From Nitrospinota bacterium (GTDB taxonomy: Bacteria; Nitrospirota; Thermodesulfovibrionia; Thermodesulfovibrionales; UBA1546), in the NCBI GenBank assembly GCA_018896985.1, contig JAHILQ010000270.1:1-14513 (forward strand): DNA of 14,513 bases, written 5' to 3'. Under the pieces are notes generated by a model. That model searched no databases, had not been told where the DNA came from, and saw only the letters and a program-made list of their open reading frames with translations. The translations under genes were made by a program, and so were the position numbers. Every line of letters begins with the position of its first letter. The stretch's first letter is position 1. This document shows, piece after piece, positions 5,835 through 12,406 of the stretch.

Positions 5835-6839
5835 TTAAGTGTTCTCTTTCTTTGGAATTAAACCTGATTCTCTCATAGCCAATATCTTTTTCGATATTTC
5901 GCTCTCAGCAGTATAAAGAGGCGTCATATCAGCATAAAAACCTGGCTCGGCACATCCCTGGCAAGGGCTCCCACAATCGATACAGAAATTGATTCCGGCA
6001 TTCCACCTACGGATAGCACAATCTGCGTATGTCATTGGACCTTTGCAACCCTTCTGGATCAAACACCATTCTTTCTGTTTCGGGTCGTTCCAATCAGTGA
6101 GGAATTTACCAGCATCGAATTGGCCACGGCGCCTGCAATTGTCATGGATGGATTCTCCGAAGTACATCACAGGGCGTCCAATCTTATCCAGTGCAGGTGC
6201 TTTTCCTGTAGTGAGGAAATAGAGAATCGTTCCTGATAGGTGATCATGATGGACTGGACAGGTCGGAAGATTAATGATGGTCTTGCCAGGGAGAATCTTC
6301 CCTATTCCAACGCCTTTGCTTGGAGTAGCTGCTGGAATACCACCATAAGTAGCACAAGCGCCTACTGCAATGATAGCAGCTGCTTTAGCGGCGGCTTCTT
6401 CTATCGTTTTCTTGAATGGCTTCCCACCAACCACACAGAAACGATCATCAGCAGTTGGAATAGAGCCTTCTACTATTAAAACGAATCCGCCTTCTTTTAC
6501 TGTGTCATGGAGAACTTTTTCTGCGAGATCACCTGCAGCTGCCATAATAGTCCCATGATGTCTGAGTGAGATTGTATCGAGAATAATAGAAGCAACTGGT
6601 GGATAGCTTTGGGTCAAAGAGATTGTACATCCAGTGCAACTCTGTCCTTCAAGCCAGAGAACCGGTGGTTTCTTGGAGGCAGTCCCCATTGCCTGGGCAA
6701 CCCTGGTTGTAAATTCCAATTCTGAGAGGCCAAGAACTGCAGCTGTTGCAGCGCAATATTTTAGAAAATCCCTTCTGTTTATTCCATGGGATTCTACAAC
6801 CTTGGTAAGTTTTTTACTTAGAACATCATACTCTTTCAT
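5835..6839 (-). CDS. hynA-like: [NiFe] hydrogenase small subunit with Tat signal
   Basis: This is the electron-transfer subunit, carrying three Fe-S clusters from the active site to a periplasmic acceptor. It is 334 residues. A twin-arginine signal NRRDFLKYC (21-29) is followed by a hydrophobic run, with likely cleavage near AQA/MG (50/51). Proximal cluster ligands are Cys68, Cys71, Cys162 and Cys194. The SCTGC form lacks the extra cysteines of oxygen-tolerant enzymes. Distal ligands are His232, Cys235, Cys259 and Cys265. Medial ligands are Cys274, Cys293 and Cys296, with Cys286 where standard enzymes have Pro, suggesting a [4Fe-4S] medial cluster. Cys289 is an extra. There is no C-terminal membrane helix and no cytochrome b gene nearby, so it is probably soluble and coupled to a cytochrome c. 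The ribosome site is GGAGGTG, and the large subunit starts 17 nt later. Confidence 0.96.
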   Translation of the reverse strand: MKEYDVLSKKLTKVVESHGINRRDFLKYCAATAAVLGLSELEFTTRVAQAMGTASKKPPVLWLEGQSCTGCTISLTQSYPPVASIILDTISLRHHGTIMAAAGDLAEKVLHDTVKEGGFVLIVEGSIPTADDRFCVVGGKPFKKTIEEAAAKAAAIIAVGACATYGGIPAATPSKGVGIGKILPGKTIINLPTCPVHHDHLSGTILYFLTTGKAPALDKIGRPVMYFGESIHDNCRRRGQFDAGKFLTDWNDPKQKEWCLIQKGCKGPMTYADCAIRRWNAGINFCIDCGSPCQGCAEPGFYADMTPLYTAESEISKKILAMRESGLIPKKENT

Positions 6840-6862
6840 AAAATTTCACCTCCTTCTAAGTT

Positions 6863-6904
6863 TTAGCTCTGCATTTTCATAGTGCAACTTTTTTCCATGG
6901 TTAT
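6863..6904 (-). CDS. Possible 14-codon leader peptide before the hydrogenase operon
   Basis: On the - strand a strong Shine-Dalgarno (AAGGAGGTGA, about 6911-6920) is followed 7 nt later by TTG and a short frame, LITMEKSCTMKMQS, ending in TAA at 6865-6863, 23 nt before the small-subunit ATG. An internal ATG (6895) is also possible. The same frame is open upstream to about 7054 and could encode up to 63 residues, but the upstream part has no convincing start or recognisable family. It is either a translated leader, the end of a small unknown gene, or chance. The rest of 6906-7058 shows nothing I can name. Confidence 0.3.
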   Translation of the reverse strand: MTMEKSCTMKMQS

Positions 6905-7058
6905 CAAATTATCACCTCCTTCTATATTCTGGATGTTGTCCCTTCCTTTCGTTGTCAATGACTCGTAGATATGAATATCGCACAAAGGTCTAATCCTGAT
7001 AAGTCCCTCTCCTCTATGAGCCATCGGCATGAACTCCCTCTTCTGCTCTGCCAATTAT

Positions 7059-7106
7059 CAGACATTATTATATCTCATGCTGCCATGACAGCATTATACA
7101 TTACCA
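7059..7106. repeat. 48-bp palindromic repeat, copy 2
   Basis: This copy shares the CAGACATT left flank and ATTACCA right flank of copy 1 (3664-3711), in the same orientation, differing at 4 of 48 positions. Three of the changes spoil the perfect palindrome, leaving TGCCATGACA at the centre. It lies upstream of the hydrogenase operon, so the two copies bracket the operon as direct repeats about 3.4 kb apart. Confidence 0.85.
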
Positions 7107-7111
7107 TCTAT

Positions 7112-7173
7112 TAATAACGCCTTCAATCAGCGACGCTGTCTTACACTGCATCCGCTGGCGTAATTCGTTAGAA
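7112..7173 (-). other. Degenerate attC-like hairpin (candidate)
   Basis: The structure begins 5 nt after the TGA of the gene at 7179-7598. On the + strand (bottom strand of a - strand cassette) it reads TAATAAC (7112-7118), a 9-nt spacer, CAGCG (7128-7132), a partly paired 20-nt loop, CGCTG (7153-7157), a 9-nt spacer, GTTAGAA (7167-7173). The outer boxes pair at 5 of 7 and the spacers are equal, as in an attC. However, the outer boxes fit the GTTRRRY rule poorly and no extrahelical G is evident. It could also be a plain transcript-end hairpin. Confidence 0.3.
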
Positions 7174-7178
7174 GGCAA

Positions 7179-7598
7179 TCATTTTGACTTCCCATAATAG
7201 GTAATAGACTTTAGGCCTAAAAGTAAATGCTCTACATAATCAAACTTTTCTTCAGGATCTCCAACCATACCACCCATTTTCTTTATTTCTTCTTTCATTT
7301 CGGGCTTAACAATACGAATATATCCGGAACCGTTGATTGCCCAATAGGTAATGAATGCGCCACTGGCAACAGGGATTAATTCAACTTTCTCTCTCGATGT
7401 CCAATAATATTTGTCATCAATCTTTGTGATTGTGCACTTGAATTTGATTGCTTTGTCTTTGGTTAGGTTTTCAGGCACACGCTTGACGCCGCCCTCGCTT
7501 ATTTTAATCTCAGGCACACCTGTGAATATGATTAATTCTTTTGCAAATAGAGGAGCAGCAATAGTCAAGAAAATAAGGGTTAGAATTGCTTTCTTCAT
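7179..7598 (-). CDS. Small secreted protein, function unknown
   Basis: This 139-residue protein starts at the second ATG of an ATG-ATA-ATG run. The first ATG directly abuts GGAGG, leaving no spacer, while the ATG at 7598 is 6 nt away. A Sec signal peptide (Lys-Lys, hydrophobic run, cleavage near LFA/KE at about residue 19) leads to a mature part of about 120 residues rich in beta-strand and charge, with no heme motif, no cysteine pair and no family I recognise. It is flanked by a promoter-like -10 with a palindrome upstream and an attC-like hairpin downstream. It stands apart from the hydrogenase operon. Periplasmic location is inferred from the signal. Confidence 0.8.
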   Translation of the reverse strand: MKKAILTLIFLTIAAPLFAKELIIFTGVPEIKISEGGVKRVPENLTKDKAIKFKCTITKIDDKYYWTSREKVELIPVASGAFITYWAINGSGYIRIVKPEMKEEIKKMGGMVGDPEEKFDYVEHLLLGLKSITYYGKSK

Positions 7599-7621
7599 TA
7601 TCATCCTCCTTCTTACAAGTG

Positions 7622-7639
7622 ATTATACCAAATTGGTAT
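7622..7639 (-). promoter_or_regulatory. -10 box overlapped by a palindrome (possible operator)
   Basis: A perfect TATAAT on the - strand (7627-7622) lies 23 bp before the ATG at 7598. It overlaps a 15-bp inverted repeat, ATACCAA-N-TTGGTAT (7625-7639). The -35 is poor at 17-18 bp. A repressor or activator site is plausible but unproven. Confidence 0.4.
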
Positions 7640-7823
7640 TCTCTAAATTCACATACACAATATAGCATAACTGAGGAATTATTCAAAGAGAAAAATCGCA
7701 TAAAAATCAATGATGGGGCGCATTTCAGAAAGAATTCGGCAAGCAGGGAGGTCTAAAACATAGCGACAGCCCCTTCACTCTTTAGCCACCCACCCTTGCC
7801 CGAGCACCAATTACAAAAATCTT

Positions 7824-8360
7824 TCACTTACGCCTTTTTTTAGCCTCTGCTTTGATAATTGCCCTCAGTTCAGAAATATATGCCTGCGTAGCCTTCTCAA
7901 TCGTTACATTGTTTTTCTCCATAAAAAAAATAGTCCACTGCTGCATGGCAATTTTAGCCGCCTCTGTATCCTTCTGGCCTATCGGCGATCTGTAAAATGC
8001 AAGGATGCTGTCCAATTCATCTTCCGTGACATTCAAGCCATAATAAATACTCCACGCATTCACTGCCTCTTCAGTCGTCCATGCTGGTTTTGCAGCATTA
8101 AGGAATTTCTGATATGCATTCTCCAGTGCAGCAAGGGTCGTTTTCTTTAAACCGGGAAACTGAGTCTTGGCCTCCTGCAGCATCTTGGGAGCAATTAATT
8201 TGACCTGTTCCTGGCAGTATGACTTTTGCTGTTCGATTATTTCATACAGACCCTGAATCTTCACAAGTTCCTTAAGCTTGGCTGCCTTTGATGCCTCATC
8301 CGCAAACGCATACGACGCTGTCAGAAGCAGCGCAATAACAGCGAATCTAAAAACAATCAT
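7824..8360 (-). CDS. Secreted DUF2059-family protein
   Basis: The ATG at 8360 is chosen because AAGGAGG stands 8 nt before it. The frame could extend 9 codons to a GTG at 8387, but those codons include the ribosome site. The 178-residue protein opens with a Sec signal peptide (hydrophobic run, cleavage near AFA/DE at about residue 20). The rest is helical, Lys/Glu/Ala-rich. The element ELDSILAFYRSPIGQK (about 124-139) is the conserved feature of DUF2059 proteins, whose role is not established. A single Cys lies in the QKSYCQEQ segment. It sits between the broken cytochrome gene and the small secreted protein gene, all on the - strand. The 7640-7823 gap holds nothing I recognise. Confidence 0.85.
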   Translation of the reverse strand: MIVFRFAVIALLLTASYAFADEASKAAKLKELVKIQGLYEIIEQQKSYCQEQVKLIAPKMLQEAKTQFPGLKKTTLAALENAYQKFLNAAKPAWTTEEAVNAWSIYYGLNVTEDELDSILAFYRSPIGQKDTEAAKIAMQQWTIFFMEKNNVTIEKATQAYISELRAIIKAEAKKRRK

Positions 8361-8393
8361 ATTCCAATCCTCCTTCTTTAGTTGCACATAACA

Positions 8394-8664
8394 TTAAAGT
8401 GTATTCAAAAACGCAACGATATTCTCCACGTCTCGCCCATTATTACGTCTCGCCCATTATCTTGAACTCTTTCTTGTCAGCAGCCTTTTCTAAGCCTTTG
8501 CCGTTAGGGTGGCAGTCATTACATGCCTTCTTGCCGCCAAATGACTTTTGGTCATTGAATAGCGTTTTTCCTCTTTCATCAGGCAGATGTTTTTTCGCGA
8601 AGGCAACTGAAAATGTTAAACCGAGAATTATAAGAAGAAGCAGAGATACTTTCATGATTTTCAT
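8394..8664 (-). pseudogene. Mono-heme c-type cytochrome, frame broken near its C-terminus
   Basis: The start at 8664 is 8 nt after GGAGG. A longer frame to 8688 would contain this ribosome site. A signal peptide (hydrophobic run, AFA/KK) is followed by KTLFNDQKSFGGKKACNDCH, with one CxxCH heme site, then FKIMGE, where the axial Met is expected. The frame stops at 8443 after 73 residues. The stop is made at the junction of a 17-bp tandem duplication (16-bp units at 8428-8443 and 8445-8460). Just beyond, another frame reads VENIVAFLNTL and stops at 8394, which is the usual C-terminal helix of this cytochrome type. Removing one repeat unit does not restore the frame, so at least one more indel or a deletion occurred. 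It may be dead or encode a short, still heme-binding protein. Confidence 0.75.
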
Positions 8665-8733
8665 CCGTCTCACCTCCTCTCTATTCATAATCTTATAGAA
8701 GGAAAGGTACTTTTACAATAACTAAGTTTGTTT

Positions 8734-10710
8734 CTAAAGCCTTCCTTTTACCAGATTGTCAACAACAGAAGGGTCTGCAAGCGTTGAAGTATCGCCGAGA
8801 TCTTCGATATCGCCTTTTGCGATTTTTCTCAGAATCCTCCTCATTATCTTGCCGCTTCTTGTCTTTGGCAGACCCGGGGCAAATTGTAATTTATCAGGTG
8901 TTGCAATCGGGCCTATGACTGTCCTTACGTGACCGATGAGTATCTTCTTAAGCTCATCAGAGGGCTGTTTGCCGTCTTTTAATGTAACATAAGCAGATAT
9001 ACCCTCTCCCTTTATCTCATGGGGGAAACCAACAACCGCAGCCTCTGCAACTGCCTCGTGGCTTGCGAGCGCTGACTCAACCTCTGCTGAGCCGAGCCTG
9101 TGACCGGAGACCTTTATAACATCATCTATTCTTCCCATCAGCCAGTAATCTCCAGCCTCATCAACCCTCGCGCCGTCTCCGGTTAAATACTTGCCTTTAA
9201 AGCGGGAAAAGTATACCTCTTTAATCCTTTTGTTTTCAGAGTCTCCATAAGTGCCTCTTATCATTCCGGGCCATGGCTTTTCAATTACAAGGTAACCGCC
9301 CTCATTCACACCTGCCGGTGAGCCGTCCTCTTTTAAGACTCTTGGAACAACGCCCGGAAACGGCCTGTTTGCAGAGCCGGGCTTTAATGTCATTGCGCCG
9401 GGCAGAGAAGATATGAGAATGCCGCCTGTCTCTGTCTGCCACCATGTATCAACAATAGGAAGTTTTTCTTTCCCTACATAGGTGTAATACCACATCCATG
9501 CTTCAGGATTTATCGGCTCGCCGACTGAACCGAGAACCCTCAAAGATGAAAGGTCATGATTTTTCACCCAGCTTTCGCCTTCTCTCATCAATGCCCTTAT
9601 TGCAGTCGGAGCCGTATAAAAGATATTGACCTTATGTTTGTCAACTATATCCCAGAACCTGCCGGGATTCGGATATGTTGGAATCCCTTCAAACATAAGG
9701 CTCGTGGCGCCGTTGCTCAATGGGCCATAGATGATATAGCTGTGCCCTGTGACCCATCCGATGTCTGCCGTGCAGAAGTGAATATCTTCGTCGTGATAAT
9801 CAAATATCCACCTGAAAGTTAGATTTGTGAAAAGCATGTATCCGGCTGTTGTATGAAGAACGCCTTTGGGTTTTCCTGTTGAGCCGGATGTGTAAAGGAT
9901 AAAAAGCGGGTCTTCCGAATCCATTTTCTCAGGCTCGCAATACTTGGCAATATCAGCGGCATTAATTTCATCATGCCACCAGAGGTCTCTTTTAGTCTCC
10001 ATATCAACATTGCCGTCTGTCCTTCTTACCACTATCATCTTTTCAATTGTAGGGCATTCATGCAGAGCCTCATCAGCGTTTGCCTTCAGAGGAACGAATC
10101 TTCCGCCCCTCGCGCCCTTGTCCGATGTAATAACAATTTTTGATTTGCAGTCCTGAATCCTGTTCCTTAAAGCCTGAGCGCTGAATCCGCCGAAAACAAT
10201 GCTGTGGATTGCCCCGATTCTCGCGCACGCAAGCATGGAAATCGCAAGTTCCGGAATCATCGGAAGATAGATGGTAACCCTGTCGCCTTTCTTCACTCCG
10301 TGTTTTTTCAGGACATTTGCAAACCTGTTTACCTCGTAATAAAGCTGCTGATATGTGTATGTTTTATAGCTTCCGTCATCCGCTTCCCATATTATTGCCG
10401 CCTTGTTTCTGGTTGGGGTATTTACAAATCTGTCAAGACAGTTATACGATGCGTTCAGGCTGCCGCCCTGAAACCACTTTATCTCAGGTTTTTCAAAATT
10501 ATATTCAAGAACTTTATCCCACTTTTTATACCATGAAAGATTCTTTTCTGCCATCTCACCCCAGAACCCGTCAGTGTCTTCTATTGACCGTTTATAAAGC
10601 TTTTCATATTCTTTCATGCTCTTTATATGCGCTTTTTTGCTGAACTCTTTTGACGGCGGAAATGTCCTGTTCTCTACCATCAAAACTTCAATGCTTTTTG
10701 CATCTGACAT
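8734..10710 (-). CDS. acs: Acetyl-CoA synthetase (AMP-forming)
   Basis: This enzyme activates acetate with ATP and CoA through acetyl-AMP, in the cytoplasm. The 658 residues match the usual length (about 650). Motifs in order: FGGFSAQALRNRI (173-185), phosphate-binding YTSGSTGKPKG (273-283), WWQTETGG (423-430), the YLTGD/GRIDDVIKVSGHR hinge region (508-538), and PKTRSGKIMRR near the C-terminus, in which Lys621 is the catalytic lysine regulated by acetylation in other bacteria. The start is supported by GGAGG-N4-ATG. A 39-nt gap separates it from the small frameshifted gene upstream. It could serve acetate assimilation in an organism that takes energy from H2, but that link is an inference. 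Confidence 0.98.
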   Translation of the reverse strand: MSDAKSIEVLMVENRTFPPSKEFSKKAHIKSMKEYEKLYKRSIEDTDGFWGEMAEKNLSWYKKWDKVLEYNFEKPEIKWFQGGSLNASYNCLDRFVNTPTRNKAAIIWEADDGSYKTYTYQQLYYEVNRFANVLKKHGVKKGDRVTIYLPMIPELAISMLACARIGAIHSIVFGGFSAQALRNRIQDCKSKIVITSDKGARGGRFVPLKANADEALHECPTIEKMIVVRRTDGNVDMETKRDLWWHDEINAADIAKYCEPEKMDSEDPLFILYTSGSTGKPKGVLHTTAGYMLFTNLTFRWIFDYHDEDIHFCTADIGWVTGHSYIIYGPLSNGATSLMFEGIPTYPNPGRFWDIVDKHKVNIFYTAPTAIRALMREGESWVKNHDLSSLRVLGSVGEPINPEAWMWYYTYVGKEKLPIVDTWWQTETGGILISSLPGAMTLKPGSANRPFPGVVPRVLKEDGSPAGVNEGGYLVIEKPWPGMIRGTYGDSENKRIKEVYFSRFKGKYLTGDGARVDEAGDYWLMGRIDDVIKVSGHRLGSAEVESALASHEAVAEAAVVGFPHEIKGEGISAYVTLKDGKQPSDELKKILIGHVRTVIGPIATPDKLQFAPGLPKTRSGKIMRRILRKIAKGDIEDLGDTSTLADPSVVDNLVKGRL

Positions 10711-10749
10711 AGAGCCTCCATTCCCTTTTATCCTTTGTTATTCCAAACT

Positions 10750-10910
10750 CTAAAGCAAATATTCGGCGAGATTAATCCTGTATTTATTAGGGTCCATTGT
10801 CTTAACGATAGTTCTCAGGAATTTTCCATCAGGGGCTTTTTCTGTGAGATCAACAAAATATCTATCTGCCTTTTCTCCTTTGCCGCCCTTATGTCATCAA
10901 GCAATTCCAT
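10750..10910 (-). pseudogene. Small gene split by a one-base frameshift
   Basis: An ATG at 10910, 1 nt after the stop of the gene at 10912-11196, opens MELLDDIRAAKEKR and then drifts into unconvincing sequence that stops at TGA. From the same point the -1 frame reads ADRYFVDLTEKAPDGKFLRT and on to INLAEYLL, stopping at 10750. Joined, they make a smooth protein of about 53 residues. The total is 161 nt, so exactly one base is missing or must be read twice, near GAGAAAAGG. This suggests a 1-bp deletion, a sequencing error or, less likely, programmed slippage. The family is unknown. Confidence 0.5.
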
Positions 10911-10911
10911 G

Positions 10912-11196
10912 CTACACCATCACTATCCTTCGTTCTCTCGCAAAGTTCTTGATTATCATCAATGCCGAATACAGTCTTTGCAGCCTCACATTCCTCATCC
11001 TGACAGACGGCGAATCACTGAGAATAATCTTCTCTCCCCGAATAGCTATCTGTACTTGTATTATCTCGTGATATAGTCCTGTAAGAGAGTCAATATCAAG
11101 CGGTTTGAGAAACAACGGATTAACCGTCACATAGCCGTCGGCTATATCATACGCCATAGCCTTAAGACTCTTCCCTCTTATGCTGCTAACTGGCAT
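10912..11196 (-). CDS. Small conserved-looking protein coupled to tatC, function unknown
   Basis: This 94-residue soluble protein has no signal, membrane helix or metal motif. The N-terminal half holds SIRGKSLKAMAYDIADGYV and a Pro/Leu stretch. The C-terminal half is basic and helical (RMRNVRLQRLYSALMIIKNF and ARERR). The start overlaps the end of tatC by 11 nt and is preceded by AAGGA inside tatC, so it is translated with tatC. I do not recognise the family. Expression alongside Tat genes does not prove a Tat role. Confidence 0.75.
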   Translation of the reverse strand: MPVSSIRGKSLKAMAYDIADGYVTVNPLFLKPLDIDSLTGLYHEIIQVQIAIRGEKIILSDSPSVRMRNVRLQRLYSALMIIKNFARERRIVMV

Positions 11197-11989
11197 CTGC
11201 TGTCCTTTTTCTCACAAATATCCTTGACACGAGAATACCTACCTCATAAAGGATTATGATGGGGACAGCCATCAGGGTCTGATTAAATACATCAGGTGTT
11301 GGAGTAAGTATGGCAGCTATGATAAAGGCAACTAATAGAGCATATTTCCTGTTTTTTGCGAGTGTCTTGGTAGTTACAATCCCCATGCGCGTAAGAAAGA
11401 TGATAACAATAGGCAGTTCAAAAACAGCTCCGAATGCGAGTATAAACTTAAGGCAAAAATCCACATACAGCCCCACTGACAGCATCGGCATCAGAACATC
11501 ACCCAACTTGTAGGTGAGAAGAAACCCCATTGCAAATGGCAGCACGATGAAAAAGCAGAAAAGAGCGCCCGCCATAAAAAGACCTGTTGCTGAAACAACA
11601 AATGGGAGCACATATCTTCTTTCCCTTGGAAGAAGACCAGGCGATATAAATTTCCACAGTTGGTAAAATATCACAGGCAGGGCAAGCATCAGACCAGTCA
11701 CAAATGCTACTTTAAGATTCATCCATAAAGCCTCGGCAGGCGCCAGAAATACAAGCTTCGTAGTCTGGGAAAGTTTTTCCTGAGGGACTATGCTTATAAA
11801 AGGATTTTTCATGGAAAAGGACAGGTTGTATTTGAGCGGAAACATAATGGACCTAAAAATCTCTTCGGAATAAGTAAATGCAATCACAAAAGCTATGAGC
11901 AGGGCAACCAGGGATACAGTAATACTCTTCCTGAGGTCACCGAGATGTTCTGTAAGGGGCATTTTTTCGCTTTCCATATTCCTCACCAT
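11186..11989 (-). CDS. tatC: Sec-independent protein translocase TatC
   Basis: TatC is the inner-membrane receptor for twin-arginine signal peptides. The protein is 267 residues with six hydrophobic segments (about 25-45, 90-115, 125-150, 165-190, 200-220, 230-255). The N-terminal MPLTEHLGDLRKS and the loop motif GLLPRERRYV, which holds the conserved Glu of the signal-binding site, are typical. An ATG four codons in (11977) has GGTGAGG very close upstream, and Met10 is also possible, so the exact start is uncertain. It lies 47 nt after tatA and overlaps the next gene. It probably exports the hydrogenase encoded 5 kb away. Confidence 0.97.
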   Translation of the reverse strand: MVRNMESEKMPLTEHLGDLRKSITVSLVALLIAFVIAFTYSEEIFRSIMFPLKYNLSFSMKNPFISIVPQEKLSQTTKLVFLAPAEALWMNLKVAFVTGLMLALPVIFYQLWKFISPGLLPRERRYVLPFVVSATGLFMAGALFCFFIVLPFAMGFLLTYKLGDVLMPMLSVGLYVDFCLKFILAFGAVFELPIVIIFLTRMGIVTTKTLAKNRKYALLVAFIIAAILTPTPDVFNQTLMAVPIIILYEVGILVSRIFVRKRTADAS

Positions 11990-12036
11990 GCATGAGCAGA
12001 GAGTTTAAGTGTTTGAAAACTGTACTCTCTTAACAT

Positions 12037-12351
12037 TTACTCCGCCCCTTTCTCTTTTGAATCCTTAGCTGTGGTTGCCTCTTTTTCGGTTTTGCCGGGA
12101 ACATCCAGATGGGACAGCGGATCTTTTATATCACGGAGTTCAGAGTCTATCTGCTCCTTAACGCTGGACAGCGGATCTTTTATATCACGGAGTTCAGAGT
12201 CCATCTGCTCCTTAACGCCGTGCACTGCCTTCTTAATCTCAGCCATGCCCTTTCCTATTGTCCTGCCCAGTTCAGGAAGTCTCTTCGGACCAAAAACAAG
12301 GAGAGCAACTATAAAAATAAGTATAAGTTCCTGCATTCCGATATCAAACAT
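12037..12351 (-). CDS. tatA: Twin-arginine translocase subunit TatA/TatB with internal duplication
   Basis: This is a pore-forming or adaptor component of the Tat system. The 104 residues comprise a short N-terminal membrane helix (about 6-21), the hinge FGPKRLPELGR (20-30) and an amphipathic helix (about 31-45), followed by two nearly identical 18-residue units (46-63 and 64-81; VKEQMDSELRDIKDPLSS then the same with Ile for Met and His for the last Ser) and a charged tail. The duplication lengthens the charged region after the amphipathic helix. The start follows GAGG at 5 nt. No separate tatB is seen in the window, so this protein could serve both roles. The gene is followed by tatC. Confidence 0.95.
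   Translation of the reverse strand: MFDIGMQELILIFIVALLVFGPKRLPELGRTIGKGMAEIKKAVHGVKEQMDSELRDIKDPLSSVKEQIDSELRDIKDPLSHLDVPGKTEKEATTAKDSKEKGAE
12112..12219. repeat. Two tandem 54-bp units inside tatA
   Basis: The units 12112-12165 and 12166-12219 differ at only two positions by eye (tctat/tccat, and the final t/c). The length is a multiple of three, so the frame is kept. Near identity at synonymous sites points to a recent duplication. Confidence 0.95.
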
Positions 12352-12406
12352 TAGTCCCTCACTCTCAGGCTGCGGTATAAATATATGAAAAATTTGACCC
12401 TGCTAA

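Noticed and set aside
5654..6882. Several + strand frames of 60-80 codons across the hydrogenase genes
   Set aside because: They are antisense to strongly supported coding sequence and have no start signals.
6863..7054. Full 63-codon frame as a definite gene
   Set aside because: It begins at TTG without a good ribosome site, and I recognise no family. Only the last 14 codons have a strong translation signal, and they are listed with low confidence.
12112..12219. CRISPR-like repeat
   Set aside because: There are only two directly abutting units without spacers, in frame inside tatA: a tandem duplication.
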